Source of the DNA: Bellilinea sp.
GTDB lineage: Bacteria; Chloroflexota; Anaerolineae; Anaerolineales; Anaerolineaceae
Length of the DNA stretch: 64,000 bases
Reading direction: 5' to 3'
NCBI GenBank assembly: GCA_026003615.1
Contig: BPHQ01000001.1
Span: forward strand, 372,001-436,000
In this document: in pieces, positions 1 through 7,290 of the stretch
Position numbering within the stretch: the stretch's first letter is position 1
Layout of the letters: every line of letters starts with the position of its first letter
The notes under the pieces: generated by a model
What the model saw: only the letters and a program-made list of their open reading frames with translations
Told to the model about the DNA's origin: nothing
The model's database searches: none
Made by a program: the position numbers and the translations under genes

Positions 1-1
1 C

Positions 2-718
2 TGCAAGGGGATTACGGTGTATGTAACCGGCTCGCGCGAGAAAGTCGTTTTGGAAACTCTTTCCACCGCGAAGAAGAAACAAACTGGTGAAGAAGAAAAG
101 CCCAAACCGGTTTCAGAAGAAAAAGTTGAAGATCAGTTAACCATCTGGCATGAAACCAAGAAGCCGCGTCCACGTTACCTGACCGGATTCACCTATTCGA
201 TAGATACTCCATTGGGTAAAGCCTTCATTACCGTCAATGAGAACGGCGGCAGTCAACCGTTTGAAGTGTTTATCAATACGGCCAAGGCCGGTTCGGATAC
301 GGCGGCTGTGTCGGAAGCGATTGGAAGATTGCTTTCCTACATCTTGCGCCTTGCCTCTCCCATTGAGCCTGCGCGGCGGCTGCGTGAGGCTGCCAATCAA
401 CTCCTCGGTATTGGCGGCGGACGATCGCTGGGATTTGGTCCGAACCGCGTGCGTTCCCTGCCGGATGGAGTGGGGCAAATTCTCGACGAATACTTACAAA
501 TTCGGGCAGAACGGTTGGTTTCGCAACAGGAAAAAGAGAAGAGAGAAGCGTCTGCGCCGGGAAATGGTCATCGCAGCGCAGCAGAAAAAAGTGATACCCA
601 ACCAACCGGTCAGAAACTGCTGCGCTTTGGGGATTTATGCCCGGAATGTGGGGAAGCTGCAGTGATTAATGAGGAGGGCTGCCGCAAGTGCTACGCTTGT
701 GGATACAGCGAGTGCTAG
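2..718 (+). CDS. nrdJ: Adenosylcobalamin-dependent (class II) ribonucleoside-diphosphate reductase, 3' end only
   Basis: This is the C-terminal part of a class II ribonucleotide reductase, which makes deoxyribonucleotides with a B12-derived radical. The gene begins before the window; the reading frame is open from base 2. The first visible residues, CKGITVYVTGSR, match the stretch near the end of the catalytic barrel in NrdJ proteins. A linker of roughly 170 residues follows. The protein ends in a cysteine-rich tail (LCPECGEAAV then GCRKCYACGYSEC), the zinc-ribbon and redox-shuttle tail typical of this family, which re-reduces the active-site disulfide. A strong palindromic terminator follows 30 bases after the stop. 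The family call rests only on this tail and the GCKGITVY-like segment, but the combination is characteristic. Confidence 0.9.
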   Translation, partial: CKGITVYVTGSREKVVLETLSTAKKKQTGEEEKPKPVSEEKVEDQLTIWHETKKPRPRYLTGFTYSIDTPLGKAFITVNENGGSQPFEVFINTAKAGSDTAAVSEAIGRLLSYILRLASPIEPARRLREAANQLLGIGGGRSLGFGPNRVRSLPDGVGQILDEYLQIRAERLVSQQEKEKREASAPGNGHRSAAEKSDTQPTGQKLLRFGDLCPECGEAAVINEEGCRKCYACGYSEC

Positions 719-1614
719 CCTTAACCGGTAATCCAAGGCAATCAAGACCGAGAGCGCTCAGGCCTGAGCGCTCTCGGATTGGCTTTTTGGGTTGTATTCT
801 CATCCTGGTTTCGGCTGCCTGTACTCTCGCACCATTACCACCCGCTCCAATAAACCCTGCCTCTTCGTCAGTGACTGAAAAGAGTATGGTGATGCAGGTG
901 ACCCCAACAACTGCATTACCCTCAGCCCCTTCCCAGCCTTCAGCTACCCTCACCATTACGCTTTCACCTTCATCGACTTTTACCTTGACAGTCACACCGA
1001 GTTTTACACCCACGTTGACCCTTACACTGCTGCCTACCTACATGAAGTTGAGGGGCAAGGTAACCATCGCACAGGCAGTCTGCCATTATGGACCAGGTGC
1101 GCCCTATCTTTACAAGTATGGAGTGTATGCCGGTAGTAATCTGGAAATTTTGCGGCGGGTCGAGGGCGGCAATTATATCGAAATTCAGGCGATTGGTGGA
1201 AATAACCCGTGCTGGGTGAGGGTGGATTATATGGATATTCGCGGCGATGTGAACAACCTGGAGCCAGTCCATCCTTTTGAGGTCAAATTGCCCCTTTCTC
1301 CCTATTATGCGCCGCCAGCGTGGGTTCGAGCCGAGCGGATTGGGGATGAAGTCAGGGTTGAATGGGCTGCTCTCAGCCTGCGGGCGGGGGATGATTCGGA
1401 GCAAACCCCGTATATTGTCGAAGCATGGGTTTGTCAAAATGGTCAGATGGTATTCCAACCGGTTGGCACATATCAGACTCAGGTGACCATTCGGGATGAG
1501 CCGGGGTGTAGGGAACCATCCCGCGCCAGATTGATCGCAGCAGAGAAGCATGGTTACACCCGGCCGCTGGAAATCGAATGGCCACAGCCGGTGTTCGCGA
1601 CTCCGCTTCCGTGA
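712..1614 (+). CDS. Secreted lipoprotein with Thr/Pro-rich linker and SH3-like region
   Basis: A predicted lipoprotein: a basic stretch (RPERSR) leads into a hydrophobic segment ending in the lipobox LVSAAC, after which the cysteine would be lipidated. A Thr/Ser/Pro-rich linker of about 80 residues follows. Next comes a compact domain (KVTIAQAVCHYGPGAPYLYK through NPCWVRVDYMDI) resembling bacterial SH3 domains, and then a second beta-rich region with two further cysteines. The exact function is unknown. Such linker lipoproteins are common in Anaerolineae. GTG at 712 overlaps the nrdJ stop, but reaching the signal peptide from there means transcribing through the nrdJ terminator hairpin. Alternatives are GTG 688 or TTG 787, the latter leaving a very short signal peptide. 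Confidence 0.65.
   Translation: MLALTGNPRQSRPRALRPERSRIGFLGCILILVSAACTLAPLPPAPINPASSSVTEKSMVMQVTPTTALPSAPSQPSATLTITLSPSSTFTLTVTPSFTPTLTLTLLPTYMKLRGKVTIAQAVCHYGPGAPYLYKYGVYAGSNLEILRRVEGGNYIEIQAIGGNNPCWVRVDYMDIRGDVNNLEPVHPFEVKLPLSPYYAPPAWVRAERIGDEVRVEWAALSLRAGDDSEQTPYIVEAWVCQNGQMVFQPVGTYQTQVTIRDEPGCREPSRARLIAAEKHGYTRPLEIEWPQPVFATPLP
748..787 (+). terminator. Rho-independent terminator of nrdJ (perfect 30-bp palindrome)
   Basis: Bases 748-777 form a perfect self-complementary palindrome with two 15-base arms (CCGAGAGCGCTCAGG and its reverse complement), followed by GATTGGCTTTTTGG with a short T-run. It lies 30 bases after the nrdJ stop, as expected for an intrinsic terminator. It also falls inside the reading frame of the next gene if that gene starts at 688 or 712. 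This makes the start of that gene uncertain. Confidence 0.75.
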
Positions 1615-1617
1615 GGG

Positions 1618-2931
1618 TTAGAGATTTTCCCCAGAATATACCAGCCAGCTGGATTGATCAGGCTGTTCGCGCTGCTGGAGTATCTCAATTTGCCCTTGTT
1701 CTAGCCATAAGACGGTCGGGCGAGCGGCATAGTTATAATTAGAAGCCATACTCAATTGATAAGCCCCCGAAGCGGGAATGGCCAGATGATCGCCGCGTTT
1801 GAGTGTGGGTAAATTGACCTGTGGAATGAGGACATCACCGGATTCGCAGAATTTTCCAACAACACGTACGGTTTGTGAGGGTGGTTCAGCCGGTCTTTCC
1901 ACAACTTTTGCAGTGTAGCGAGCCTGATAAAGGGCAACGCGGGGGTTGTCTGCCAATCCTCCGTCAATGGCAACCAGACGGGTATTGCTGGGGGTGGTTT
2001 TCTGACTGCCCACCTGGTAAACAGCCACTCCGGCGCGGGCAACCAGCCAGCGACCCGGTTCTAATACCAGGCGAGGGTATGGCCAGTCATAACGAATGGC
2101 GGCTTCTTGAACAGCGCCTGAAACCGTTCTCACCCATTGTTCGGGGTCGTCAGCCGGGTCTTCGGCTGTGTAGCGCACTCCCCACCCCCCGCCGGGACTG
2201 ATTTCAGGGGGTATGTAATTGTTCCTGGCGGCAAATTCACACAGCCGTTCAATGGCCATCCGATACGGCTCCGAATCAAAAATTTGCGAACCCAAATGGG
2301 CGTGGATGCCGCTTAAATCTACCCATGGACTGGACAAGCACCTTTGCAAGGCTTCTTCCGCTTCGCCGTTTTCTAAATGCAGACCAAATTTGCTATCCAG
2401 ATGAGCTGTTTGGATGTGGGGGTGGGTATCTACGCTCAGATCGGGTGTGATGCGCAGCCAGATACGCGCCCGCTTTTGACTACGTGAGGCAATCTGTTCG
2501 AGTATTTCCAGTTCTTCCAGGTTATCCACGACAATTGCCTGAATACCCCAATCCAATGCAGCCATAAGTTCAGCCTCACTTTTGTTATTTCCATGAAGGT
2601 GAACTACGGAGGGATGAAAACCGGCCATTTGAGCAATGCGAATTTCACCCAAACTGACCACGTCTAATCCAATACCCCACTTTGCGAGTTTTTTGGCAAA
2701 TTGAAAAGAAAGATAGGCTTTACTGGCGTAAGCCAGAAGGGCTTCACCGGGGTAATAGCGTTTGAAGAGGTGGTTCAGACGGTCTATTTGCGTCCGAATG
2801 GTTGCTCCTTCATACACATATAGGGGTGTGCCATATTGATTGGCAAGATCCACCAGGTCATATCCGGCAATGGTTAAGTGCCCCTTTTCATTGATGGTAG
2901 TACTGTTGGGAAAAATAGATAAATCATCCAT
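1618..2931 (-). CDS. lysA: Diaminopimelate decarboxylase
   Basis: Catalyses the last step of lysine synthesis, decarboxylating meso-diaminopimelate to L-lysine with pyridoxal phosphate. The 437-residue protein has the fold-type III layout. The N-terminus GTPLYVYEGATIR is typical of the family; AYASKAYLSF carries the PLP-binding lysine. HAHLGSQIF, the glycine-rich ISPGGGWGVRY phosphate-binding loop, VLEPGRW and the C-terminal CESGDVLIPQ with its catalytic cysteine are all present. It lies downstream of a flavin reductase gene on the same strand with a 33-base gap, so the two may be co-transcribed. There is no strong ribosome binding site before this ATG and I see no lysine riboswitch in the gap. 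Confidence 0.95.
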   Translation of the reverse strand: MDDLSIFPNSTTINEKGHLTIAGYDLVDLANQYGTPLYVYEGATIRTQIDRLNHLFKRYYPGEALLAYASKAYLSFQFAKKLAKWGIGLDVVSLGEIRIAQMAGFHPSVVHLHGNNKSEAELMAALDWGIQAIVVDNLEELEILEQIASRSQKRARIWLRITPDLSVDTHPHIQTAHLDSKFGLHLENGEAEEALQRCLSSPWVDLSGIHAHLGSQIFDSEPYRMAIERLCEFAARNNYIPPEISPGGGWGVRYTAEDPADDPEQWVRTVSGAVQEAAIRYDWPYPRLVLEPGRWLVARAGVAVYQVGSQKTTPSNTRLVAIDGGLADNPRVALYQARYTAKVVERPAEPPSQTVRVVGKFCESGDVLIPQVNLPTLKRGDHLAIPASGAYQLSMASNYNYAARPTVLWLEQGQIEILQQREQPDQSSWLVYSGENL

Positions 2932-2964
2932 AGAACCGAAGAGAGCCCCGCTTGTTGGAGTTTT

Positions 2965-3489
2965 TTAACGGTATGAATCCGTTGCACTGATGAATAAAAT
3001 TTCTCCGTAAAAGATGCGATGATAATCTTTATTGGGATAGTGAGAATGAATGCTTTCATCCAAAAAGTTGTTGGGGTTGAAATCTGCCCAGTAGATTTTG
3101 CGACACTCAATTGCCAGGGAAGATTCGCCAAAAATTGGAGCAGCGACCACCTGAGCTGGCTCAGGGGTTAAGCCGGCCTGGGCGATTTTATCGGCATTCT
3201 TACCGGATCGCGAGCCAATCAAAGATAGGGCTTTTCTATACTGGGCAGGGAATGCGCACAGCGTGAATGTATCATATTGATTACAAAATTCATAGGTGTA
3301 ACGGGTGGGTCGAATAAACACCTGAGCGTAAGGTCTGCCCCAAAGCGAACCAAGACTGCCCCACGAGACCGTCATCGCATTAAATTTGCCGGAGGAATAG
3401 TCTCCGGCCGTGAGGAGCAGCCAATCATTTTCCCATAAGTCATAAATGCGAACGCGCAATGATTCGGGAGAAAGAGGTGTACGCTGCAT
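2965..3489 (-). CDS. Flavin reductase-like FMN-binding split-barrel protein
   Basis: A 174-residue protein resembling the flavin reductase-like family, which bind FMN in a split barrel and usually reduce free flavin with NAD(P)H. Supporting stretches are the early FNAMTVSWGSLGSLWGRP, where family members contact the flavin, then RPTRYTYEFC and the LSLIGSRSG segment. The ATG is preceded by AAGGAG at good spacing, which fixes the start. The physiological partner is unknown. It precedes lysA on the same strand; there is no obvious functional link to lysine synthesis, so the pairing may be only transcriptional. Confidence 0.8.
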   Translation of the reverse strand: MQRTPLSPESLRVRIYDLWENDWLLLTAGDYSSGKFNAMTVSWGSLGSLWGRPYAQVFIRPTRYTYEFCNQYDTFTLCAFPAQYRKALSLIGSRSGKNADKIAQAGLTPEPAQVVAAPIFGESSLAIECRKIYWADFNPNNFLDESIHSHYPNKDYHRIFYGEILFISATDSYR

Positions 3490-3589
3490 ATCATCTCCTT
3501 TTCTTCAGGCTTTGGCAGCCTTTGCAATTATAACAGGTTGGTTATGAGTTTTTCTTCTCGGCATGTGGGGTGGAATGCGGTTTACTTAC

Positions 3590-3799
3590 TTATGGAAGCA
3601 TTCTGGAAAATGAACGAGTAATGCTCTCACCTAATCCGGACAAGCCATTCAGAATGGGAGTGAAAGGATCCCATCCGCTGCCTTTACCTGCGCTTAAACT
3701 GCTGCCAAAATCAGCGCCAAAATACAGGAGCAATGCAAAGGCAATCCCAATTAACAGGAGAAAGAAAATTTCTCCCTTCCGATTTGATCCATTGTCCAT
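3590..3799 (-). CDS. Small single-pass membrane protein, unknown function
   Basis: A 69-residue protein not recognised as any family. The chosen ATG at 3799 is preceded by AAAAGGAG at ideal spacing; the frame extends further upstream but without a comparable signal. Residues 1-9 are polar, 10-28 form one strongly hydrophobic segment (IFFLLLIGIAFALLLYFG), and the tail is Gly/Ser-rich with SGWDPFTPILNGLSGLGESI. It is likely anchored in the membrane with a short exposed tail. It sits between the divergent uridine phosphorylase gene and flavin reductase. The good ribosome binding site and clear membrane segment argue that it is real. Confidence 0.6.
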   Translation of the reverse strand: MDNGSNRKGEIFFLLLIGIAFALLLYFGADFGSSLSAGKGSGWDPFTPILNGLSGLGESITRSFSRMLP

Positions 3800-3987
3800 T
3801 GAAACACTCCTTTTCCTGACCAGTCGCTTTGGCTCAGATACACTCGCTTTCATTATACTTGTGGTTAATTGGCAAATCTTCGAATGGCTTAAGAAAGAAC
3901 GCATGGGTAAAACCCAATGATCGCCGTCATGGTGTAATCAAATTTGATGATACAATAAGAACCCATCTTAATAACAAGAGGTTGCTC

Positions 3988-4749
3988 ATGCAGGATCACG
4001 ATGGACTTCAATATCATGTAAAAGTACGCCGAGGGGATGTTGGTCGCTATGTTCTCCTGCCGGGTGACCCGGGCAGGGTTGAAAAAATTGCCCGTTTTTT
4101 AGATGAACCTCGTTTCATTTCCTCTAATCGGGAGCATACGGTTTACACCGGTAAAATCAGTGGTGAACCGGTCTCGGTTGTATCTACGGGGATGGGTTGT
4201 CCTTCAACAGCTATTGCTGTGGAGGAATTGATTGCGGTGGGCGCAGATACATTTATCCGGGTCGGCACATCCGGGGCTATGCAGCCGGGAATGCAATTGG
4301 GGGATCTGGCCATTGTTACCGGCGCGATTCGAGATGAAGGTACCACCCGCCAGTATTTACCCATTGAATTTCCAGCGGTTGCGGATGTAACGGTTGTCAA
4401 TGCTCTCATACAGGCTGCTTCTCAACTTGGTGCCCGCTACTTTGTTGGCATCTCCCATACCAAAGATTCGTTTTACGGCGAGGTAGAGCCGGATCGGATG
4501 CCGATTGCAGCGGAGCTGAAGGCACGCTGGAATGCGTGGGTTGCCGGTGGTGCCATTTGTTCGGAGATGGAGGCGGCTGCGATTTTTATCCTTTCATCCA
4601 TTTACCGTAAACGGGCGGGCGGGGTGATGACGGTGATTGGCAGCGATACGGAAACATTGATCAATCAGAAGACCTCACCGGACTTGATGATTCAGACGGC
4701 GGTAGAGGCGATTCGAATTTTAATTGAGGCAGACCGCCGCTCGAATTAG
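3988..4749 (+). CDS. udp: Uridine phosphorylase
   Basis: Cleaves uridine with phosphate to uracil and ribose-1-phosphate in pyrimidine salvage. The 253-residue length fits the NP-I nucleoside phosphorylase family. Visible motifs are VLLPGDPGRVEKIA (phosphate site), STGMGCPSTAIAVEEL (the family signature), IRVGTSGAMQ, and ICSEMEAAAIF, which contacts the ribose. SHTKDSFYGE is typical of uridine rather than purine phosphorylases. The ATG at 3988 has AAGAGG seven bases upstream; a -10-like TACAAT at 3951-3956 gives a leader of about 25-30 bases. Its TAG stop shares bases with the TAA of the convergent yifB-like gene. Confidence 0.9.
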   Translation: MQDHDGLQYHVKVRRGDVGRYVLLPGDPGRVEKIARFLDEPRFISSNREHTVYTGKISGEPVSVVSTGMGCPSTAIAVEELIAVGADTFIRVGTSGAMQPGMQLGDLAIVTGAIRDEGTTRQYLPIEFPAVADVTVVNALIQAASQLGARYFVGISHTKDSFYGEVEPDRMPIAAELKARWNAWVAGGAICSEMEAAAIFILSSIYRKRAGGVMTVIGSDTETLINQKTSPDLMIQTAVEAIRILIEADRRSN

Positions 4750-6266
4750 TTGAGAAAACTGCGGTTGCGGTATTGAAGCGCTTCAGCCAGATGGGTAGTT
4801 TGAATGTTGGGGCTGGCGGCAAGGTCGGCAATTGTCCGCGCCAGCTTCAAAATACGGTGGTAAGCCCGGGCTGAAAGCTGAAATTGCTGCATGGCGGTAC
4901 GCATCAGGTTGGTGCCGGTTTCATCCAGAACGCAGTATTTGCGTATCTCTGCCGGGCGCATGTCGGCATTGCAGGAAAGGCCATCTTCTTTGAAGCGTTC
5001 GCGTTGAATTTGACGGGCAGATTCGACTCTGCTGCGCACTACCTCGGAGGGTTCTCCTTGCCGTTTATCGCTCAATTTTTCGTAATCTACCCGCGGTACC
5101 TCAATGAAGATATCAATGCGATCGAGGAGCGGGCCGGAAATGCGCTTTTGGTATTTGGTAATTGTAGAGGGTGAGCAGGTGCAGGCTTTGACGGGGTCCC
5201 CGTAATTCCCGCAAGGACAGGGATTCATGGCAGCAACCAGTTGGAAATTGGCGGGAAAAGTAAGCGAACCCTGGGCGCGGCTGATAGTAACAATTTTGTC
5301 TTCCAGAGGCTGGCGCAAAACTTCCAGTACCCGCATCCCAAATTCGGGTAGCTCATCGAGAAACAGCACTCCCCGGTGGGCTAAGGAGATCTCGCCGGGG
5401 TGGGGAGTGTTCCCGCCGCCCACCAGACCGGCATGAGAAATGGTGTGGTGAGGCGCCCGAAAAGGGCGGCTGCGCACGAGCGGAACATCACGGGGCAATT
5501 TGTCGGCTATCGAATAAATCCGGGTGACGTCTAAGGCTTCCTCAATGGTCATGCGCGGTAAAATGGCGGGTAAAGCCCGGGCAAGCAAGGTCTTGCCTGT
5601 GCCGGGGGGGCCGGACATCAGTACATTGTGACCGCCCGCTGCGGCAATTTCCAGTGCGCGTTTCACATGTTCCTGCCCTTTGATCTCTTGAAAGTCCGTT
5701 TGCACTTCAACCGGAATTTCGCTGATTTCGACTGGCGGATAAGGGGAAATAGGATTTTCTCCCCTGACATGGTTGATCAGATCGAGAATGGTGCGGACGG
5801 GGATCACTTCCAGATTGGGAATCAGGGCAGCTTCGGCTGCATCGGCTTCTGGCACAAAAATGCGGGTAAACCCCAGCTGACGGGCTGTTGCTGCCATGGG
5901 CAAAATGCCGCGCACGTGACGAACTCCGCCATCCAGCGAAAGCTCACCGACCACCAGTGAATTGGAAAACGCCGTCTGTGGAATCTGCTCGGTGGCGACC
6001 AACACCGCCAGGGCAATGGGTAAATCATAGGCGGGGCCTTCTTTTTTTACGGAGGCGGGGGCGAGGTTGACGGTGATCCGTTTGCGTGGATAAATCATCC
6101 CGGCATTTTTAATCGCCATCTGCACCCGCTCACGCGATTCCTGAACAGCGGTGTCTGGTAATCCAACGATGATCATCGCTGGCAAACCTTGCCCCGTGTC
6201 CACTTCAACCTCAACGATGGCGGTTTCTAACCCGATGATGGAGCAGGAGTAAATTCGGGCAAGCAT
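4746..6266 (-). CDS. YifB/ComM family magnesium-chelatase-like AAA+ ATPase
   Basis: A 506-residue protein of the YifB/ComM family; ComM is a helicase that promotes branch migration during natural transformation. The N-terminal region (LARIYSCSIIGLE, then IVGLPDTAVQESRERV) is the Lon-like ChlI fold. The Walker A motif is GPPGTGKTLLARA, Walker B is LFLDELPEF, and RPFRAPHHTISHAGLVGGG is a family hallmark. MNPCPCGNYGDP carries the conserved cysteines. The C-terminal helical Mg_chelatase_C part ends in AEALQYRNRSF. It follows the CBS gene on the same strand with a 10-base gap. No other competence gene is in the window, so a recombination role is inference from the family. Confidence 0.92.
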   Translation of the reverse strand: MLARIYSCSIIGLETAIVEVEVDTGQGLPAMIIVGLPDTAVQESRERVQMAIKNAGMIYPRKRITVNLAPASVKKEGPAYDLPIALAVLVATEQIPQTAFSNSLVVGELSLDGGVRHVRGILPMAATARQLGFTRIFVPEADAAEAALIPNLEVIPVRTILDLINHVRGENPISPYPPVEISEIPVEVQTDFQEIKGQEHVKRALEIAAAGGHNVLMSGPPGTGKTLLARALPAILPRMTIEEALDVTRIYSIADKLPRDVPLVRSRPFRAPHHTISHAGLVGGGNTPHPGEISLAHRGVLFLDELPEFGMRVLEVLRQPLEDKIVTISRAQGSLTFPANFQLVAAMNPCPCGNYGDPVKACTCSPSTITKYQKRISGPLLDRIDIFIEVPRVDYEKLSDKRQGEPSEVVRSRVESARQIQRERFKEDGLSCNADMRPAEIRKYCVLDETGTNLMRTAMQQFQLSARAYHRILKLARTIADLAASPNIQTTHLAEALQYRNRSFLN

Positions 6267-6276
6267 GAGTGGTCAA

Positions 6277-6720
6277 TTAGCGGATGTATCGGCCGCTGAT
6301 ATATTTTTCCATCTCTTCCAGCAACAACGCCTGATCGGAAATGATCGTTTTAACCACATCACCGATGGTGATAATGCCAACCAGACTGTCATTTTCGATG
6401 ACCGGTAAATGCCTGATGCGGCGGGCTGTCATCAAAATCATACAATCTTTTACGGTTTGCGTGGGGGAAACCGTGATCACATCCGTGGTCATAAAAGTAG
6501 AAACGGGCAAAAGGTTGAGAGTTTCTCTTTGACGGACGGCCTGACGGGCGTAATCCCGCTCGGAAAAAATACCGACCAGTTTGCCATCTTTGACGACTGG
6601 AACGGCCCCAATATCTTTTTCCGCCATCAGTTCCAGTGCTTCCAAAACGGTTGCATCGGGTGAAACTGACCAAACCACCTCCCCCTTATTTTGTAGAATT
6701 TGCCGGACTGTGCTTTCCAT
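6277..6720 (-). CDS. Tandem CBS-domain protein
   Basis: A 147-residue protein made of two CBS domains and little else. The first covers about residues 10-67 (VLEALELMAEKDIGAVPVV through VGIFSERDYARQ). The second covers about 75-132 (MTTDVITVSPTQTVKDCMIL through HLPVIENDSLVGIITIGDVV). Pairs of this type usually bind adenosine nucleotides and act as energy-state sensors; ligand and partner cannot be read from the sequence. GGAGGGG sits just upstream of the ATG. It precedes the YifB-like gene in the same direction and probably shares its transcript. A TATAAT-like element lies on the minus strand near 6762-6767. Confidence 0.88.
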   Translation of the reverse strand: MESTVRQILQNKGEVVWSVSPDATVLEALELMAEKDIGAVPVVKDGKLVGIFSERDYARQAVRQRETLNLLPVSTFMTTDVITVSPTQTVKDCMILMTARRIRHLPVIENDSLVGIITIGDVVKTIISDQALLLEEMEKYISGRYIR

Positions 6721-6851
6721 CTTACCCCTCCGTTTTTATTAAATGAGTTAAGCACCTGTATCTATTATAGAGTAAAAATGCCTGCCAAGGGTATCTGAAT
6801 TTAGACATTAAAACAGCAATAATAATTTGGAGAGACCCTTGTCTTTTCTTG

Positions 6852-6884
6852 CTGACAAAGGTTTGAAATCTGTCAGGGTATAAT
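6852..6884 (+). promoter_or_regulatory. -10 element with adjacent inverted repeat, possible operator
   Basis: A TATAAT hexamer at 6879-6884 lies 40 bases before the PII-like gene. Directly upstream is a 6-bp inverted repeat, CTGACA (6852-6857) and TGTCAG (6871-6876), with a 13-base gap. It covers the position a -35 box would occupy; no good -35 hexamer is visible. This arrangement is typical of a regulated promoter bound by a dimeric protein, but the regulator is unknown. Confidence 0.45.
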
Positions 6885-6924
6885 CCATATACCCCTCGGT
6901 TTTTTCAGGAAAGGAGCGCGTTCA

Positions 6925-7290
6925 ATGTTCATGATTTTGTTTGTACTGGATGAACCCAGTCTTCTGGATGAGCTGTTGGAGGGCTGGTCAGAAATTGGAA
7001 TTCAGGGTGTGACAATCATCGAAACCACTGGTTTTTATCGCCGCCAATTCAAACGATCAAAACTGCATCTTACTTTTCTAGTGGAGCCGGCTTCGAGCAT
7101 CCTTGAAGAAGGCAATCTCACGCTTTTTACCGCAGTTGAAGATGAAAAACTGGTTACAAAGTGCCTGCAAAAGACTGAACAGATTGTTGGTGATCTGGAA
7201 AAACCCCATAGCGGTGTGTTTATGTCCTGGCCATTGAGCAGTGCAAAAGGGCTGCACAAACAATTGGAAAAAGGGAAAAAAGCCTCATGA
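6925..7290 (+). CDS. PII-like small regulatory protein paired with an antiporter
   Basis: A 121-residue protein whose pattern resembles PII/SbtB-like signalling proteins. It has a first strand MILFVLDEP, an amphipathic helix SLLDELLEGWSEIGI, the strand GVTIIETTG at the position of PII beta-2, a variable middle where the T-loop would lie, and a later strand FTAVEDEKLV with helix KCLQKTEQIVGDL. Similarity is by pattern only; no nucleotide-binding signature is clear. AAAGGAG lies seven bases before the ATG. The stop overlaps the start of the antiporter gene as ATGA, so the two proteins are translationally coupled. I infer that it may regulate that transporter, as GlnK and SbtB regulate theirs. 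Confidence 0.6.
   Translation: MFMILFVLDEPSLLDELLEGWSEIGIQGVTIIETTGFYRRQFKRSKLHLTFLVEPASSILEEGNLTLFTAVEDEKLVTKCLQKTEQIVGDLEKPHSGVFMSWPLSSAKGLHKQLEKGKKAS

Noticed and set aside
970-1551. Long open frame on the minus strand opposite the first lipoprotein gene (193 codons)
   Set aside because: No family resemblance, no ribosome binding site, and fully overlapped by a frame with a signal peptide and lipobox. It is an antisense shadow.
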